DNA of 64,000 nt from DAHUYF01 sp963789275 (GTDB lineage: Bacteria > Pseudomonadota > Alphaproteobacteria > ATCC43930 > CGMCC-115725): the NCBI GenBank assembly GCA_963789275.1, contig CAWBKF010000063.1:47396-111395 (forward strand), given 5' to 3'. The position numbers and the translations under genes were made by a program. Below are positions 39,864 to 49,040 of this stretch, in pieces (position 1 is the first letter of the stretch; each line of letters starts with the position of its first letter). The notes below the pieces were generated by a model. That model had not been told where the DNA came from, made no database searches, and worked only from the letters and a program-made list of their open reading frames with translations.

Positions 39864-41112
39864 TGGCCGGGAGGACATGCCGGCGGCGGAGGGCGCAGTC
39901 GCCGAGGCGCCGCGGCCGCATCCCATCGCGCCGAACATGCCGACCGAGGATATCCTGCTCGCCTATGTCGAGCAGCTCGCCCATGGCCGCGCCGGGCATC
40001 GCGCCTTGTGCTTCCACCTCTCGCGGCTCGATCGCGCCCATCGCCAGGAGAAGCACCTCCAGATCGCCACCAATGTGCTGAAGGGAACGGTCGACCAGTT
40101 CTCCGGACGCCTCTTCGTGCTGCGCAGCAGCGACGTCGTCGTCGTCTGCCGGGGCATCACCGCGCGCGCCATCGATCAGGCCATCGACGGGCTGCGCTAT
40201 CTGTTCAACGACGACAAGCTGGCGCGCAAGGATCAGGAGGCGCGGTTCTACTCGGTGTTCGACCTCGAGATCGGCTATCCGCAGTTCCTGTCGCTGATCG
40301 AAGGGATCCGCGACAAGGAAGCGAAGCAGCTGGTCAAGGCGGCGAAGCGGCCGCCGGCGAAGCCGATGGAGCAGCGGCTCAACCAGCTGCTCGAGGCGCT
40401 CTCGGCGACCGACCTGTCGCAGATGGTGCGTCGCCAGTCGGTGTGGCAGCTGCCGCCGGGGGGCAAGCCGGTGGCGAAGTTCGACGAGCTCTTCATCTCG
40501 ATCGACCGCCTCAACGCCGTGATCTCGCCTGAGGTCAACCTGGCCAAGGACCGGCAGCTCTTCCAGTATCTCACCCGCTGGCTCGACAAGCATATGCTGA
40601 CCCGCCTCGCCTGGGAGAAGTTCGGCAATTCGCGCCCGCTCAGCCTCAACATCAATCTATCGACGCTGCACTCGCCGGAATTCCTCAAATTCGACAATGA
40701 GCGGGCGAGCGGCTGGCGCGGGCGCACCATCCTCGAAATGCAGGTCGGCGACCTCTGGGCCGATCTCGCCGCCTATCTCGCCATCGCCGATCTGGTGAAG
40801 CAGCGGGGATATCTGCGCTGCCTCGACGGCGTCACCCATCAGGCCTTTCCCTGCATCAACTTCCAGCCCCTGAAAGTCGATCTGGTGAAGCTGATCTGGG
40901 ACGACGGCCTGCTGCAGCTCGACGCGGCGCAGACGCGCACGCTCTATCAGGCGATGCGGGATTGCGGCACCGAGCGCATCATCCTCGCGCGCTGCGGCCG
41001 CCCCGAAGCGGTGAAGTTCGGCCAGGCGCTCGGCCTGCAGCTCTTCCAGGGCTGGCACCTCGACGGGCTGCAGAGCGCCACGACGCGCCCCGCCGCCGGC
41101 CAGCCGGGCTAA
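39856..41112 (+). CDS. Degenerate GGDEF/EAL-like protein
   Basis: 418 residues. The N-terminal half has the strand-helix pattern of a GGDEF domain without the GGDEF motif; the C-terminal half follows an EAL fold (LSLNINLSTLHSPEFLKF, TILEMQVGDLWADL, FQPLKVDLVKLIWDDG, LGLQLFQGWHL) but the EAL, DDFG and EGVE catalytic motifs read LEM, LDGV and ARCG. It should therefore bind rather than cut or make cyclic-di-GMP, or have lost nucleotide binding. Overlaps the receiver gene by 8 bases and converges by 4 bases with pmtA. Confidence 0.6.
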   Translation: MGDGREDMPAAEGAVAEAPRPHPIAPNMPTEDILLAYVEQLAHGRAGHRALCFHLSRLDRAHRQEKHLQIATNVLKGTVDQFSGRLFVLRSSDVVVVCRGITARAIDQAIDGLRYLFNDDKLARKDQEARFYSVFDLEIGYPQFLSLIEGIRDKEAKQLVKAAKRPPAKPMEQRLNQLLEALSATDLSQMVRRQSVWQLPPGGKPVAKFDELFISIDRLNAVISPEVNLAKDRQLFQYLTRWLDKHMLTRLAWEKFGNSRPLSLNINLSTLHSPEFLKFDNERASGWRGRTILEMQVGDLWADLAAYLAIADLVKQRGYLRCLDGVTHQAFPCINFQPLKVDLVKLIWDDGLLQLDAAQTRTLYQAMRDCGTERIILARCGRPEAVKFGQALGLQLFQGWHLDGLQSATTRPAAGQPG

Positions 41113-41744
41113 ATCTGGGCCTGCGGCTTGGTGTTGACGCAGCGCAGCAGCTTCCAATAGCCAAAGAGATTGCTCGGCCGCGTCTCGCGCACGGCAAGCC
41201 CGCTTACCGCGAGGAAGCGGTCGAGCGGGAAGTCCGCATGAAAGCCGATCTTGCCGGCAAGCGGCGCCAGGCGCTTCTCGATGAAGCGCATGACCCCGTT
41301 CTCGCTGGTGAAGTGATTGACGATGACGATCGTGCCGCCGGGCTTGCATACGCGCCGCATCTCGGCGGCAAAGCGCGCCGGATCCGGCACCACCGACGCG
41401 ACGTAGAGCGCCAACACGGCGTCGAAGGCATTGTCGGCGAAGCTCATCTGCTCGGCGTCCATCACCTGCAGCGCCTCGACCTGCTTGAGCTTCAGCCGCT
41501 CGACGCGCCGGCGCGCCTTGGCCAGCATCTCGGCCGAGACGTCGATGCCGGTGACGCGGGCGTCGCGGCGGAAATGCGGCAGCGACAGGCCCGTGCCGAC
41601 ACCGACCTCGAGAATGCGCTGCGCCGGCCGGTCATTGGCGATGCGCACCGCCTCCTTGCGGCCAGGATGGAACACCGGGCCAAAGACCAGGTCGTAGGAC
41701 CCGGAGAACAGCCGATACGTCCGGAGCGTGTCCTCGAGATTCAT
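41109..41744 (-). CDS. pmtA: Phosphatidylethanolamine N-methyltransferase, Rhodobacter (PmtA) type
   Basis: 211 residues, SAM-dependent methyltransferase converting phosphatidylethanolamine toward phosphatidylcholine. SAM motif I is LEVGVGTGLSLPHF, followed by GIDVSAEML and the VCKPGGTIVIVNHF post-II motif. The SGSYDLVFGPVFHPGR N-terminus matches the soluble PmtA group. ATG 41744. A perfect 10-base palindrome lies 37 bases upstream. Confidence 0.8.
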   Translation of the reverse strand: MNLEDTLRTYRLFSGSYDLVFGPVFHPGRKEAVRIANDRPAQRILEVGVGTGLSLPHFRRDARVTGIDVSAEMLAKARRRVERLKLKQVEALQVMDAEQMSFADNAFDAVLALYVASVVPDPARFAAEMRRVCKPGGTIVIVNHFTSENGVMRFIEKRLAPLAGKIGFHADFPLDRFLAVSGLAVRETRPSNLFGYWKLLRCVNTKPQAQI

Positions 41745-41780
41745 GTTTCCCCCCACACCGCGACCTTTGCCCTTTTTGGG

Positions 41781-41790
41781 GTAACGTTAC
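41781..41790. promoter_or_regulatory. Perfect palindrome upstream of pmtA
   Basis: GTAACGTTAC, a perfect 10-base inverted repeat with a central CG, the general form of LacI-family operators, in GC-rich surroundings and 37 bases before the pmtA start. No regulator gene is adjacent; weak evidence only. Confidence 0.3.
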
Positions 41791-41958
41791 AAGCGGAGGC
41801 ATGTCTCCGCCTTGGTCGCATTCCCGTCATGAGAGCGTAACCGCAGGACGAGCGGCTTGCCAAGCCCCGGTTGTAATCGCGGGCGGCGCCGCGTCATGCC
41901 GTTGTCCGCTCTGCCCCGCCCATCGATCCCTCGCGCCGGCCCCCCGCCGGCAATTCGC

Positions 41959-42804
41959 TCACCCCCAGGCGACCACTTTCTGGCGCTGCTCGCCAAGCCC
42001 GGCGACACCGAGGCGCATGACATCGCCCGGTTTGAGGAAGCGCTGCGGCTTCATGCCGAGCCCGACGCCGGCCGGCGTGCCGGTGGGAATGACGTCCCCC
42101 GGCATCAGCGTCATGAACTGGCTGATGTAGCTGATGATCTTGGTGCAGGGAAAGATCATGTTGCGGGTCGAGCCATTCTGCATGCGCTGGCCGCTGACCT
42201 CGCAGAAGAGGTCGAGCGCCTGCGGGTCCGGCACCTCGTCGGAAGTCACCAGCCACGGACCCAGCGGACAGAAGGTGTCGGCGCTCTTGCCCTTCGACCA
42301 ATTTCCGCCGCGCTCGAGCTGGTAGTTGCGCTCCGAGACGTCGTTGACGACGCAATAGCCCGCGACATGGTTCAGCGCATCGGCCTCGCTGACATATTGC
42401 GCCTTGGTGCCGATGACGATGCCGAGCTCGACCTCCCAATCGCCCTTCTGCGCGTCCTTGGGCAGGACCACATCGTCATTGGGGCCTGTGATCGAGCTGA
42501 TCGCCTTGAGGAACAGCACCGGCTCGGTCGGGATCTGCATGCCGCCTTCCTTGGCATGATCGACATAGTTCAGCCCGACGCAGACCAGCTTCGAGACCTG
42601 CGCCACGCAGGGGCCGAGTCGCGGGCTGCCGGAGACGGCCGGCAGGCTGCTCGGATTGAGCTTGCGCAGCGTGCCGAGCGACTCCTTCGACAAGACGTCG
42701 GGCGTCAGATCCTTGATCACGCCGGAGAGGTCGCGGAGCTGACCGTCGCGGTCGAGCATTCCGGGTTTCTCCTGGCCGCGCGGGCCGTAGCGAAGCAGCT
42801 TCAT
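41959..42804 (-). CDS. Fumarylacetoacetate hydrolase-family enzyme
   Basis: 281 residues. Metal-binding and catalytic signature GLNYVDHAKEGG, then DWEVELGIVIG and GDVIPTGTPAGVG. Such enzymes cleave or hydrate diketo acids. Its partner SDR 28 bases upstream on the same strand makes the L-2,4-diketo-3-deoxy-rhamnonate/fuconate hydrolase role (as in non-phosphorylating L-rhamnose/L-fucose breakdown) plausible. ATG 42804 has GAGGAAAGAG upstream. Confidence 0.85.
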   Translation of the reverse strand: MKLLRYGPRGQEKPGMLDRDGQLRDLSGVIKDLTPDVLSKESLGTLRKLNPSSLPAVSGSPRLGPCVAQVSKLVCVGLNYVDHAKEGGMQIPTEPVLFLKAISSITGPNDDVVLPKDAQKGDWEVELGIVIGTKAQYVSEADALNHVAGYCVVNDVSERNYQLERGGNWSKGKSADTFCPLGPWLVTSDEVPDPQALDLFCEVSGQRMQNGSTRNMIFPCTKIISYISQFMTLMPGDVIPTGTPAGVGLGMKPQRFLKPGDVMRLGVAGLGEQRQKVVAWG

Positions 42805-42832
42805 GGCTCTCTTCCTCTCCAGTGTGATGCGT

Positions 42833-43582
42833 TCAGAGCGACCAGCCGCCATCGATCAGATGGATGGCGCCGGTGGTGAAGCTCGCCTCGTCGCTGGCCA
42901 AATATACCGCGAGCGCGGCGATCTCCTCGGCCGTGCCGAGCCGGCCCAACGGCTGGCGCGCAACGAAGGCGTCGCGCACCGCCTGCGTGCCGCCTTGCGC
43001 GGCGATGCGGTCGTCGAGCGAGGGGGTGGCGATGGTGCCGGGACAGATGGCGTTGCAGCGGATGCGCTCTTTGATGAAGTCGATGGCGACCGCCTTGGTG
43101 AGGCCGATCACCGCCGCCTTGCTGGTGCCATAGACGAAGCGGTTGGGCGCGCCTTTGACCGAGGAGGCGCCCGAGGACATGTTGATGATCGAGGCGCCGG
43201 TGCCGCGCTTCAGCATCGCCGGCAGGAAGGCGCGGATCGTCAGATACATGCTGCGCAGGTTGAGGTTCATGGTGAACTCCCAATCCTTCTCCGAGCACTG
43301 CAGCACCGTGCCGTGATGGACGAAGCCCGCGCAATTGAACAGCACGTCGATCGCGCCGAGCTCGCCGGCCAGCGCCGCGACCGCAGCGGCATCGGTGACG
43401 TCGAGGCGTCGGATATCGAGCGCGCCGCGCGCTGCCTGGCTGAGCTCCTCGAGCTTGGCGGCATTGATGTCGGTGGCGACGACGCGCGCGCCCTCGGCGG
43501 CGAACGCCAGCGCCGAGGCGCGCCCGATGCCTTGCGCGGCGGCGGTGACCAGCGCCGTCTTGCCCTTGAGCCGGTCAGCCAT
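42833..43582 (-). CDS. SDR family dehydrogenase (2-keto-3-deoxy-sugar-acid dehydrogenase-like)
   Basis: 249 residues, classical SDR with TAAAQGIG, TDINAAKL (Asp favouring NAD), NCAG, INMSS and YGTSK. Best resemblance by context and motif style is 2-keto-3-deoxy-L-fuconate/rhamnonate dehydrogenase (the DHRS6-like group), which passes its product to a FAH-family hydrolase; the hydrolase gene lies just downstream. ATG 43582 with GGGAGG upstream. Divergent from the UxaA-family gene. Confidence 0.85.
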   Translation of the reverse strand: MADRLKGKTALVTAAAQGIGRASALAFAAEGARVVATDINAAKLEELSQAARGALDIRRLDVTDAAAVAALAGELGAIDVLFNCAGFVHHGTVLQCSEKDWEFTMNLNLRSMYLTIRAFLPAMLKRGTGASIINMSSGASSVKGAPNRFVYGTSKAAVIGLTKAVAIDFIKERIRCNAICPGTIATPSLDDRIAAQGGTQAVRDAFVARQPLGRLGTAEEIAALAVYLASDEASFTTGAIHLIDGGWSL

Positions 43583-43676
43583 TCCCTGCCTCCCTTGTCT
43601 ACGAGGCGCAAATTGCCACGCCGGGACGCGCACTGTAAATTGCCAAGAGCAACAGCCTGTCTGGGAGGCCCGCCCG

Positions 43677-45198
43677 ATGCTGCCGCTCGCCATCCGCCTG
43701 AGCCCGGCGGACAACGTCGTCGTCGCGCGCGCCGACCTCCTGCCCGGCACCGCGCTGCAAGAGGAGAAGCTCGCCAGCCGGGGACATATCCCCGCCGGGC
43801 ACAAGCTCGCCACGGCGGCGATCGCCAAGGGCGAGCCGGTGCGCAAATACAACCAGATCATCGGGTTCGCCACCGCCGATATCGCGCCCGGCGAGCATGT
43901 GCATACGCATAACCTGGCCATGGGCAATTTCGCCCGAGATTACGCCTTTTGCGCCGATGCGCGGGCGACCCCGCTGGTGCCGGCGGACGAGCGCGCGACC
44001 TTTGCAAGGCATCGTGCGCAGCGACGGCCGCGTCGCCACGCGCAACTATCTCGGCATCCTCACCAGCGTCAATTGCTCCGCCACCGCGGCGCGGCTCATC
44101 GCCGACCAGTTCCGCGGCGCGGCGCTCGCCGACTTCCCCCATGTCGACGGCGTGGTGGCGCTCGGCCACGGCACCGGCTGCGGCATGGCGAGCGAGGGCG
44201 AGGCGATGGATGTCCTGCGCCGGACGCTGGCCGGCTATGCGCGCCACGCGAATTTCGCCGGGGTGCTGATCCTCGGCCTCGGCTGCGAGGCGAACCAGAT
44301 CGGCGGGCTGATGGCGGCCGAGGGGCTCGAGGCCGGCCCGCTGCTCCATGCCATGACCATCCAGGAGACCGGCGGCACCGCCAAGACCGTGCGCGAGGGG
44401 GTGGCGCGCCTCAAGGAGATGCTGCCCGAGGCCAACCGCGCGCGCCGCCAGACGGTGCCGGCAAGCCATATCACGCTGGCACTGCAATGCGGCGGCTCCG
44501 ACGGCTATTCCGGCATCACCGCCAATCCCGCGCTCGGCGCCGCGGTCGATCTGCTGGTGCGGCACGGCGGCACCGCGGTGTTGTCCGAGACGCCGGAGAT
44601 CTATGGCGCCGAGCATCTGCTGACGCGCCGCGCCGCAACGCGCGCGGTGGGCGAAGCGCTGATCCAGCGCATCCGCTGGTGGGAGGAGTACACCGCCAAG
44701 ACCGGCGGCGAGATGAACAACAACCCGTCGCCCGGCAACAAGGCGGGTGGCCTTACCACCATCCTGGAGAAATCGCTGGGCGCGGTGGCCAAGGGCGGCA
44801 CCACCGACCTCGTCCAGGTCTATCGCTACGCCGAGGCGATCACCGCCAAGGGCTTCGTGTTCATGGACACGCCCGGCTACGACCCGGTCTCGGCGACCGG
44901 CCAGGTCGCCGGCGGCGCTAACCTCATCTGCTTCACCACCGGGCGCGGCTCGGTCTTCGGCTGCAAGCCGGCGCCGAGCCTGAAGCTCGCCACCAACACG
45001 CCGCTCTACCGCCGCATGACCGACGACATGGACCTCGATTGCGGCCCGGTCGCCGAAGGCGAAGCCTCGGTGCAGGAGATCGGCCGCGCCATTTTCGAGC
45101 TGGTGCTGGCCACCGCCTCGGGTAAACGCACCAAGAGCGAGGAGCTCGGCATCGGCGAGGAGGAATTCACTCCGTGGCAGCTCGGCGCGGTGATGTAG
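43677..45198 (+). CDS. UxaA-family sugar-acid dehydratase (one-base frame break)
   Basis: About 506 residues: an N-terminal SAF domain (residues 1-105) fused to the altronate/galactarate dehydratase body with RNYLGI, HGTGCGMA, LGLGCEANQI, LQCGGSDGYSGITANP and MNNNPSPGNKAGG. A surplus G at 44004 (ACC TTT G CAA) breaks the frame at the domain junction; ignoring it restores RATFQGIVRSDGRVATRNY. Iron-dependent dehydration of a sugar acid; substrate not determinable. ATG 43677 behind GGGAGG. Divergent from the SDR and hydrolase, likely one pathway. Confidence 0.87.
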
Positions 45199-45258
45199 CG
45201 GCGAACGCGCCTCTTGCGTTCGTCCGCAGCGGCGAACGCGCTTCGCGTATTCGTCCGC
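45198..45258. terminator. Two tandem hairpins between convergent genes
   Basis: Two 30-base units, 31 bases apart, each folding into a stem with GCGGCGAACGC on the left and the complementary GCGTTCGtCCGC (one bulged T) on the right. They begin at the stop of the UxaA-family gene and end just before the stop of the convergent DUF1499 gene. No T-run follows, so this is a probable rather than classical terminator. Confidence 0.55.
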
Positions 45259-45265
45259 GGCGGTG

Positions 45266-45997
45266 TCAGCCGCCGAGCGTCGCCTGATAGGCGCGGATGC
45301 GCTCGGCGTTCTTGCCGAGATCGGAGATGCCGACGCGGCTTGCCGAGCGCATGTCGACGCGCGTGCCCGCGCCTTCCGGCGCCAGCCGGATGACGATATC
45401 GTCGACGAAGCCGAACCAGCGCGTCGTGTCGGTGGCCTCGATGCGCCCCTGCGCGGCGTCGGCGGCGATGATGGTCCAGCCCATCGCCTTGGCGGCGGCG
45501 AGCGCGGGGGCGAAGGCGTCGCCGGGCGGCGCTGCCATGGTGAGCGGCGCGAGCGTGGGATATGTCCGCTGCTGCAACGCCGCCAATGTGGCGCGGTCAT
45601 AGCCGCCGGTGGCGCCGGGCAGCTCCGTCCGGCGCAGCGGCAGCACCGCGTCGAAGGCCGGCGCGTTGGCGGTGTCGGTGCTGACATCATTGAACGGCGT
45701 GCGCTCCGCCAGCCCCTTGACGCGCAGCGGCAGCGCCATGGCAACCGCGCCGATGAGGATGATGGCGAGCAGCATGATGGTGGTGCCGGGCCCGACCTGC
45801 CAGCCGCCCGTGGCGAGCGAGACCACCGCCAACAGCGCTGCCAGCGCGCCGGTGACGAGGCCGAGAGGCACCACTTTGGTCAGCGCGGTGATCGCCGACC
45901 AGAGGCGCAGGCGAAACCCCAGCGGTGCCGCCACCATCAGCGCCGCAGTCACGAGGATAAGCGCCGCCGCGAGATGCGCGCTGAACTGGGCCAGCAC
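45266..45997 (-). CDS. DUF1499 membrane-anchored protein (copy 2)
   Basis: 243 residues: three N-terminal membrane helices (about residues 1-95) and a C-terminal DUF1499 domain (TIIAADAAQGRIEATDTT, FVDDIVIRLAP, VDMRSASRVGISDLGKNAERIRAY). Function unknown. GTG start at 45997, 5 bases after the stop of the paralogue upstream, so one operon. Confidence 0.85.
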   Translation of the reverse strand: MLAQFSAHLAAALILVTAALMVAAPLGFRLRLWSAITALTKVVPLGLVTGALAALLAVVSLATGGWQVGPGTTIMLLAIILIGAVAMALPLRVKGLAERTPFNDVSTDTANAPAFDAVLPLRRTELPGATGGYDRATLAALQQRTYPTLAPLTMAAPPGDAFAPALAAAKAMGWTIIAADAAQGRIEATDTTRWFGFVDDIVIRLAPEGAGTRVDMRSASRVGISDLGKNAERIRAYQATLGG

Positions 45998-46002
45998 CCG
46001 CG

Positions 46003-46800
46003 CTATCCCAAATTCGGCTTCAGCGCCGCCATGTACGCGCGGATGCGCTTGGCGTTGACGCCGAAATCGCTGATTCCCTGCCGGCTTTCCGAGCGCATAT
46101 CAATGCGGCTGCCGGCCCCGGCGGCGCTGACGCGGATGACGAAATCATCGGTGAAGCCCATGAACAGCGAGCGCTGGCTGCCCTCGATGGTGCCTGCGGC
46201 GGGATCGCTCTTGACGATGGTCCAGCCCGGCATCGCTTCCGCCGCCGCCCGCGCGCGCTTGAACGCCTCGGCCGGCGGCAGCGCCGTCGCGAGCGGCGCG
46301 AGATCGGGATACCCGGCCTGCTGCTGCTTCGCGAGGTCGGGCCCGCCATAGGTCGCGGTGCCGCCATCCTCCGCCGCGCGCGCCGCCAGGGTGGCGGCGA
46401 AGACCGGCGGGTTCGCGGGATCGGTGGTGACGTCGTGGATGCGCGGCAAGGGCGTGTTGTGGATGAGCGGCAACGGCGCGATCTTGGCGTAGAACTGCAC
46501 GGGATAGTAGACGAAGAGGGCGCCGCCGATGATGCCGAGGACGGTCATCACGCGCGCGCCGCCGGACAGGCCGCCCCACCAGGCGAGCGCGATCAGCGAC
46601 ACGACGAAGCCCGCAGCGCCGACGAAGACGGCAGGCTCCATCAGGTACCAGAACGAGGTGCGGAAGTGCCACAGCCCCAGACGCCAGCCGATCGGCGCCA
46701 GCGCCAGCAGCACCCCCGCCAGCACCACCAGCGCGATCCCGAGGCGCGGCACATAGGGCGCAAACCGGGGGGTGCCGGCGGTCATCGTCAACTCAGCCAT
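46003..46800 (-). CDS. DUF1499 membrane-anchored protein (copy 1)
   Basis: 265 residues, the same architecture as its downstream paralogue: membrane helices in the first ~105 residues, then DUF1499 (TIVKSDPAAGTIEG, FTDDFVIRVSA, IDMRSESRQGISDFGVNAKRIRAY). ATG 46800 has GGAGGGAG. The two copies share the C-terminal signature but differ in the membrane part, pointing to an old tandem duplication. Confidence 0.85.
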   Translation of the reverse strand: MAELTMTAGTPRFAPYVPRLGIALVVLAGVLLALAPIGWRLGLWHFRTSFWYLMEPAVFVGAAGFVVSLIALAWWGGLSGGARVMTVLGIIGGALFVYYPVQFYAKIAPLPLIHNTPLPRIHDVTTDPANPPVFAATLAARAAEDGGTATYGGPDLAKQQQAGYPDLAPLATALPPAEAFKRARAAAEAMPGWTIVKSDPAAGTIEGSQRSLFMGFTDDFVIRVSAAGAGSRIDMRSESRQGISDFGVNAKRIRAYMAALKPNLG

Positions 46801-46878
46801 GTCTCCCTCCGGCTTCCCGTGCAACGGGCCGCTCGATGGGCCCTTGCCCGCAAGCCTAGCAGCTTGGCCGGAGAGGTT

Positions 46879-47883
46879 CTAGCCGGCGGCGACAAGCGCC
46901 TTTTGCGCCGGAAGATCGTCCTCGATGAAAGACTGGACGATCTCGTCGATGCCGGTATCGGCCCGGATGCCCAGGCTTTCGGCGCGCTTGGCGAGGATGG
47001 CGCGCGGCCAGCCATCGACGATCTTCTGGATGGTGGCGTCCGGCTCCCAGCGGATGCGATCGACCGCGGCGGCGCCGCCGGCGCGACGCAAGGCTTCGAC
47101 CATCTCCGCCACCGTCGCCGAGATCCCCGGCAGCAGCACGGTGCGGCTGAAGCCGAAGCGCTCGCCCGGGAGGTCGTGGACGCGCTCGATCGCCGCCACC
47201 AGCCGGCGCGGCGAGAGGCACGCCATCACGGAATCGCGCGACACCGGGCAGACCACCTCGACGCCGCTCAGCGGCTCGCGGAACAGCGAGGAAACCCAGG
47301 TCGAGGCGGCGCGGTTGGGGCGGCCCGGCCGCACCACGATGGTCGGGAGCCGCAGCGCGCGGCCGTCGATATAACCCTTGCGGCTGTAATCATTGACCAG
47401 CAGCTCGCCGATCGCCTTCTGCGCGCCGTAGGAGGTCTGCGGCGTCAGCGGCGTGTCGTCGGTGATCGCTTCCGGCATGTCGCCGCCATAGACCGCGAGC
47501 GAGCTGGCAAACACCAGGCGCGGCCGGGTGCCGAGCGCGCGGCAGGCCTCGAGCACGGCGCGGGTGCCGTCGAGATTGACGCGGTAGCCGATATCGGTGT
47601 CGGCCTCGGCCTGGCCGCTGACCACCGCCGCGAGATGGAAGACCGTGCCGGTGCTGCGGTCGATGAGCTCGCGCACAGTGGCGGGATCGGCGATGTCGCC
47701 GGTGACGATTTTGAGGCGGTTGTTGGGCGCGATCGGCGGCTGCGGTGCCGCGACGTCGAACAGCACCACCTCGTCGATGGTCGCCTCGCGCCCGTCCGCC
47801 CCGGCGATCGCGCCCCGCTGCAGCAGACGCTGCGCCAGGCGCCGTCCGATGAAGCCAGTGCCGCCGGTGACGACGACCTTCAT
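46879..47883 (-). CDS. denD: NAD-dependent epimerase/dehydratase-type enzyme, D-erythronate dehydrogenase (DenD)-like
   Basis: 334 residues, extended SDR. GGTGFIG at the N-terminus, VFHLAAVVSG, the Ser in FASSLAVYGG and YGAQK are the NAD-binding and catalytic motifs. The VRPGRPNRAAS and PLSGVEVVCPV segments are characteristic of DenD, which oxidises D-erythronate to the 2-keto acid. The usual partners (OtnK, OtnC, OtnI) are not adjacent, so substrate assignment is moderate. Confidence 0.75.
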   Translation of the reverse strand: MKVVVTGGTGFIGRRLAQRLLQRGAIAGADGREATIDEVVLFDVAAPQPPIAPNNRLKIVTGDIADPATVRELIDRSTGTVFHLAAVVSGQAEADTDIGYRVNLDGTRAVLEACRALGTRPRLVFASSLAVYGGDMPEAITDDTPLTPQTSYGAQKAIGELLVNDYSRKGYIDGRALRLPTIVVRPGRPNRAASTWVSSLFREPLSGVEVVCPVSRDSVMACLSPRRLVAAIERVHDLPGERFGFSRTVLLPGISATVAEMVEALRRAGGAAAVDRIRWEPDATIQKIVDGWPRAILAKRAESLGIRADTGIDEIVQSFIEDDLPAQKALVAAG

Positions 47884-48003
47884 GATGCCCCTCCCCTATT
47901 GCTGGACCTGCCGCGACCGAGGCCGGTAGTGTTTACTTTGAACGACGGCGGAAACAAGAGGGGGGATCCCGCCAGACAGGCTCATCACCAGGATCCCGAT
48001 GCC

Positions 48004-48948
48004 GTGTCATTGAGCGCCGATAAAGCCGAGAAACCCACGACGGCGACCAGCGCGCTCGCCGAGCGGCCGCTGCGCAAAACGGCGCTCGCCGCCTCGCTGG
48101 CGCTGCATGGCGGCGTGCTGCTGGCGCTGGTGCTGATCGCGCTCTGGGCGACCCTGCCGCCGCCTGAGGCGCCGGTGCTCCGGGTGGCGCTGCTCAGCGA
48201 GGGGCCGGGCGCGGCGGGCGCCTCGGGCGGCAGCGAAGGCGGCGGCCCGACGCCGGCGGCGAGCAGCGCGCCGGCCGTGACGGGTAGCGCGGCGACGCCG
48301 GCACCTTCCGCCGCGCCCAGCCCGGCGCCAAGCCCGAGCGCCGCGCCGCCGCAGCCCGCCGCACCGCCGGACATGCTGGCAGCGGCAGCGGAACCGCCGG
48401 CAGCAGCGCCCGAGCCCGCGGCCGCACCCTTGCCGGCGCCGCCCCGGCGCAAGCCCACGCCGCCGCCGCCAGCGCCCCCCGAGGTCGCGGCGCCGCTCAC
48501 GCCGGCGCCCGAGCAGCTCGCCGCCGCGCCCCCGGCGCCGGGCGCGCCCGGTGCCGGCAGCGGTCCCGGCGGCACGGCCGGCATGGGCACCGGCGCCGAA
48601 GGCGCCGGTCACGGCGCGATCGGCGACGGCCCGATCGAGGGGCCGGGCGACGACTATCTCGACCGGCTGAAGCGCTGGCTCGAGAAATACAAACGCTATC
48701 CCGAGCAGGCGAAGAAGGATAAGCAGCAAGGCCAGCTCGTCGTCAGCTTCACCATCCTGCGTGACGGCACCGTGCTCGATCCGCGCATCGAGCGCAGCTC
48801 CGGCTTTCCGCTGCTCGACGCGGCCGCGCTCGCCATGCTGCGCGACGCCTCGCCGGTGCCGCCGCTGCCGCAGAGCTACCGCGCGCCGCGCCTCGGGGTG
48901 GATCTACCGGTGGGCTTCTCGCTGGGATTCTTCTCGCGCGTCTTCTGA
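48004..48948 (+). CDS. TonB-family energy-transducer-like protein
   Basis: About 314 residues: cytoplasmic N-terminus, one membrane helix (about residues 28-50), a long Pro/Ala-rich periplasmic spacer (about 60-215) and a C-terminal TonB domain (residues ~222-314 with YPEQAKKDKQQGQLVVSF, LRDGTVLDPRIERSSG and LDAAALAMLRDASPVPPLP). No exbB or exbD nearby. GTG start at 48004; no in-frame ATG exists closer to the helix. Confidence 0.8.
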   Translation: MSLSADKAEKPTTATSALAERPLRKTALAASLALHGGVLLALVLIALWATLPPPEAPVLRVALLSEGPGAAGASGGSEGGGPTPAASSAPAVTGSAATPAPSAAPSPAPSPSAAPPQPAAPPDMLAAAAEPPAAAPEPAAAPLPAPPRRKPTPPPPAPPEVAAPLTPAPEQLAAAPPAPGAPGAGSGPGGTAGMGTGAEGAGHGAIGDGPIEGPGDDYLDRLKRWLEKYKRYPEQAKKDKQQGQLVVSFTILRDGTVLDPRIERSSGFPLLDAAALAMLRDASPVPPLPQSYRAPRLGVDLPVGFSLGFFSRVF

Positions 48949-49040
48949 GCGCACGCCCGCTGCAGGCAGGATCGACGCCGCAGAAGTAGCGCCGCCCGGC
49001 ACGGCCGGCTGCGCCCTGCCGGGCGCGGCGGTCAGCCGCG

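Noticed and set aside
46435..48003. Long upstream extension of the TonB-like frame
   Set aside because: It runs opposite DenD and DUF1499 genes and has no family content; the real start lies near the membrane helix at about 48004.
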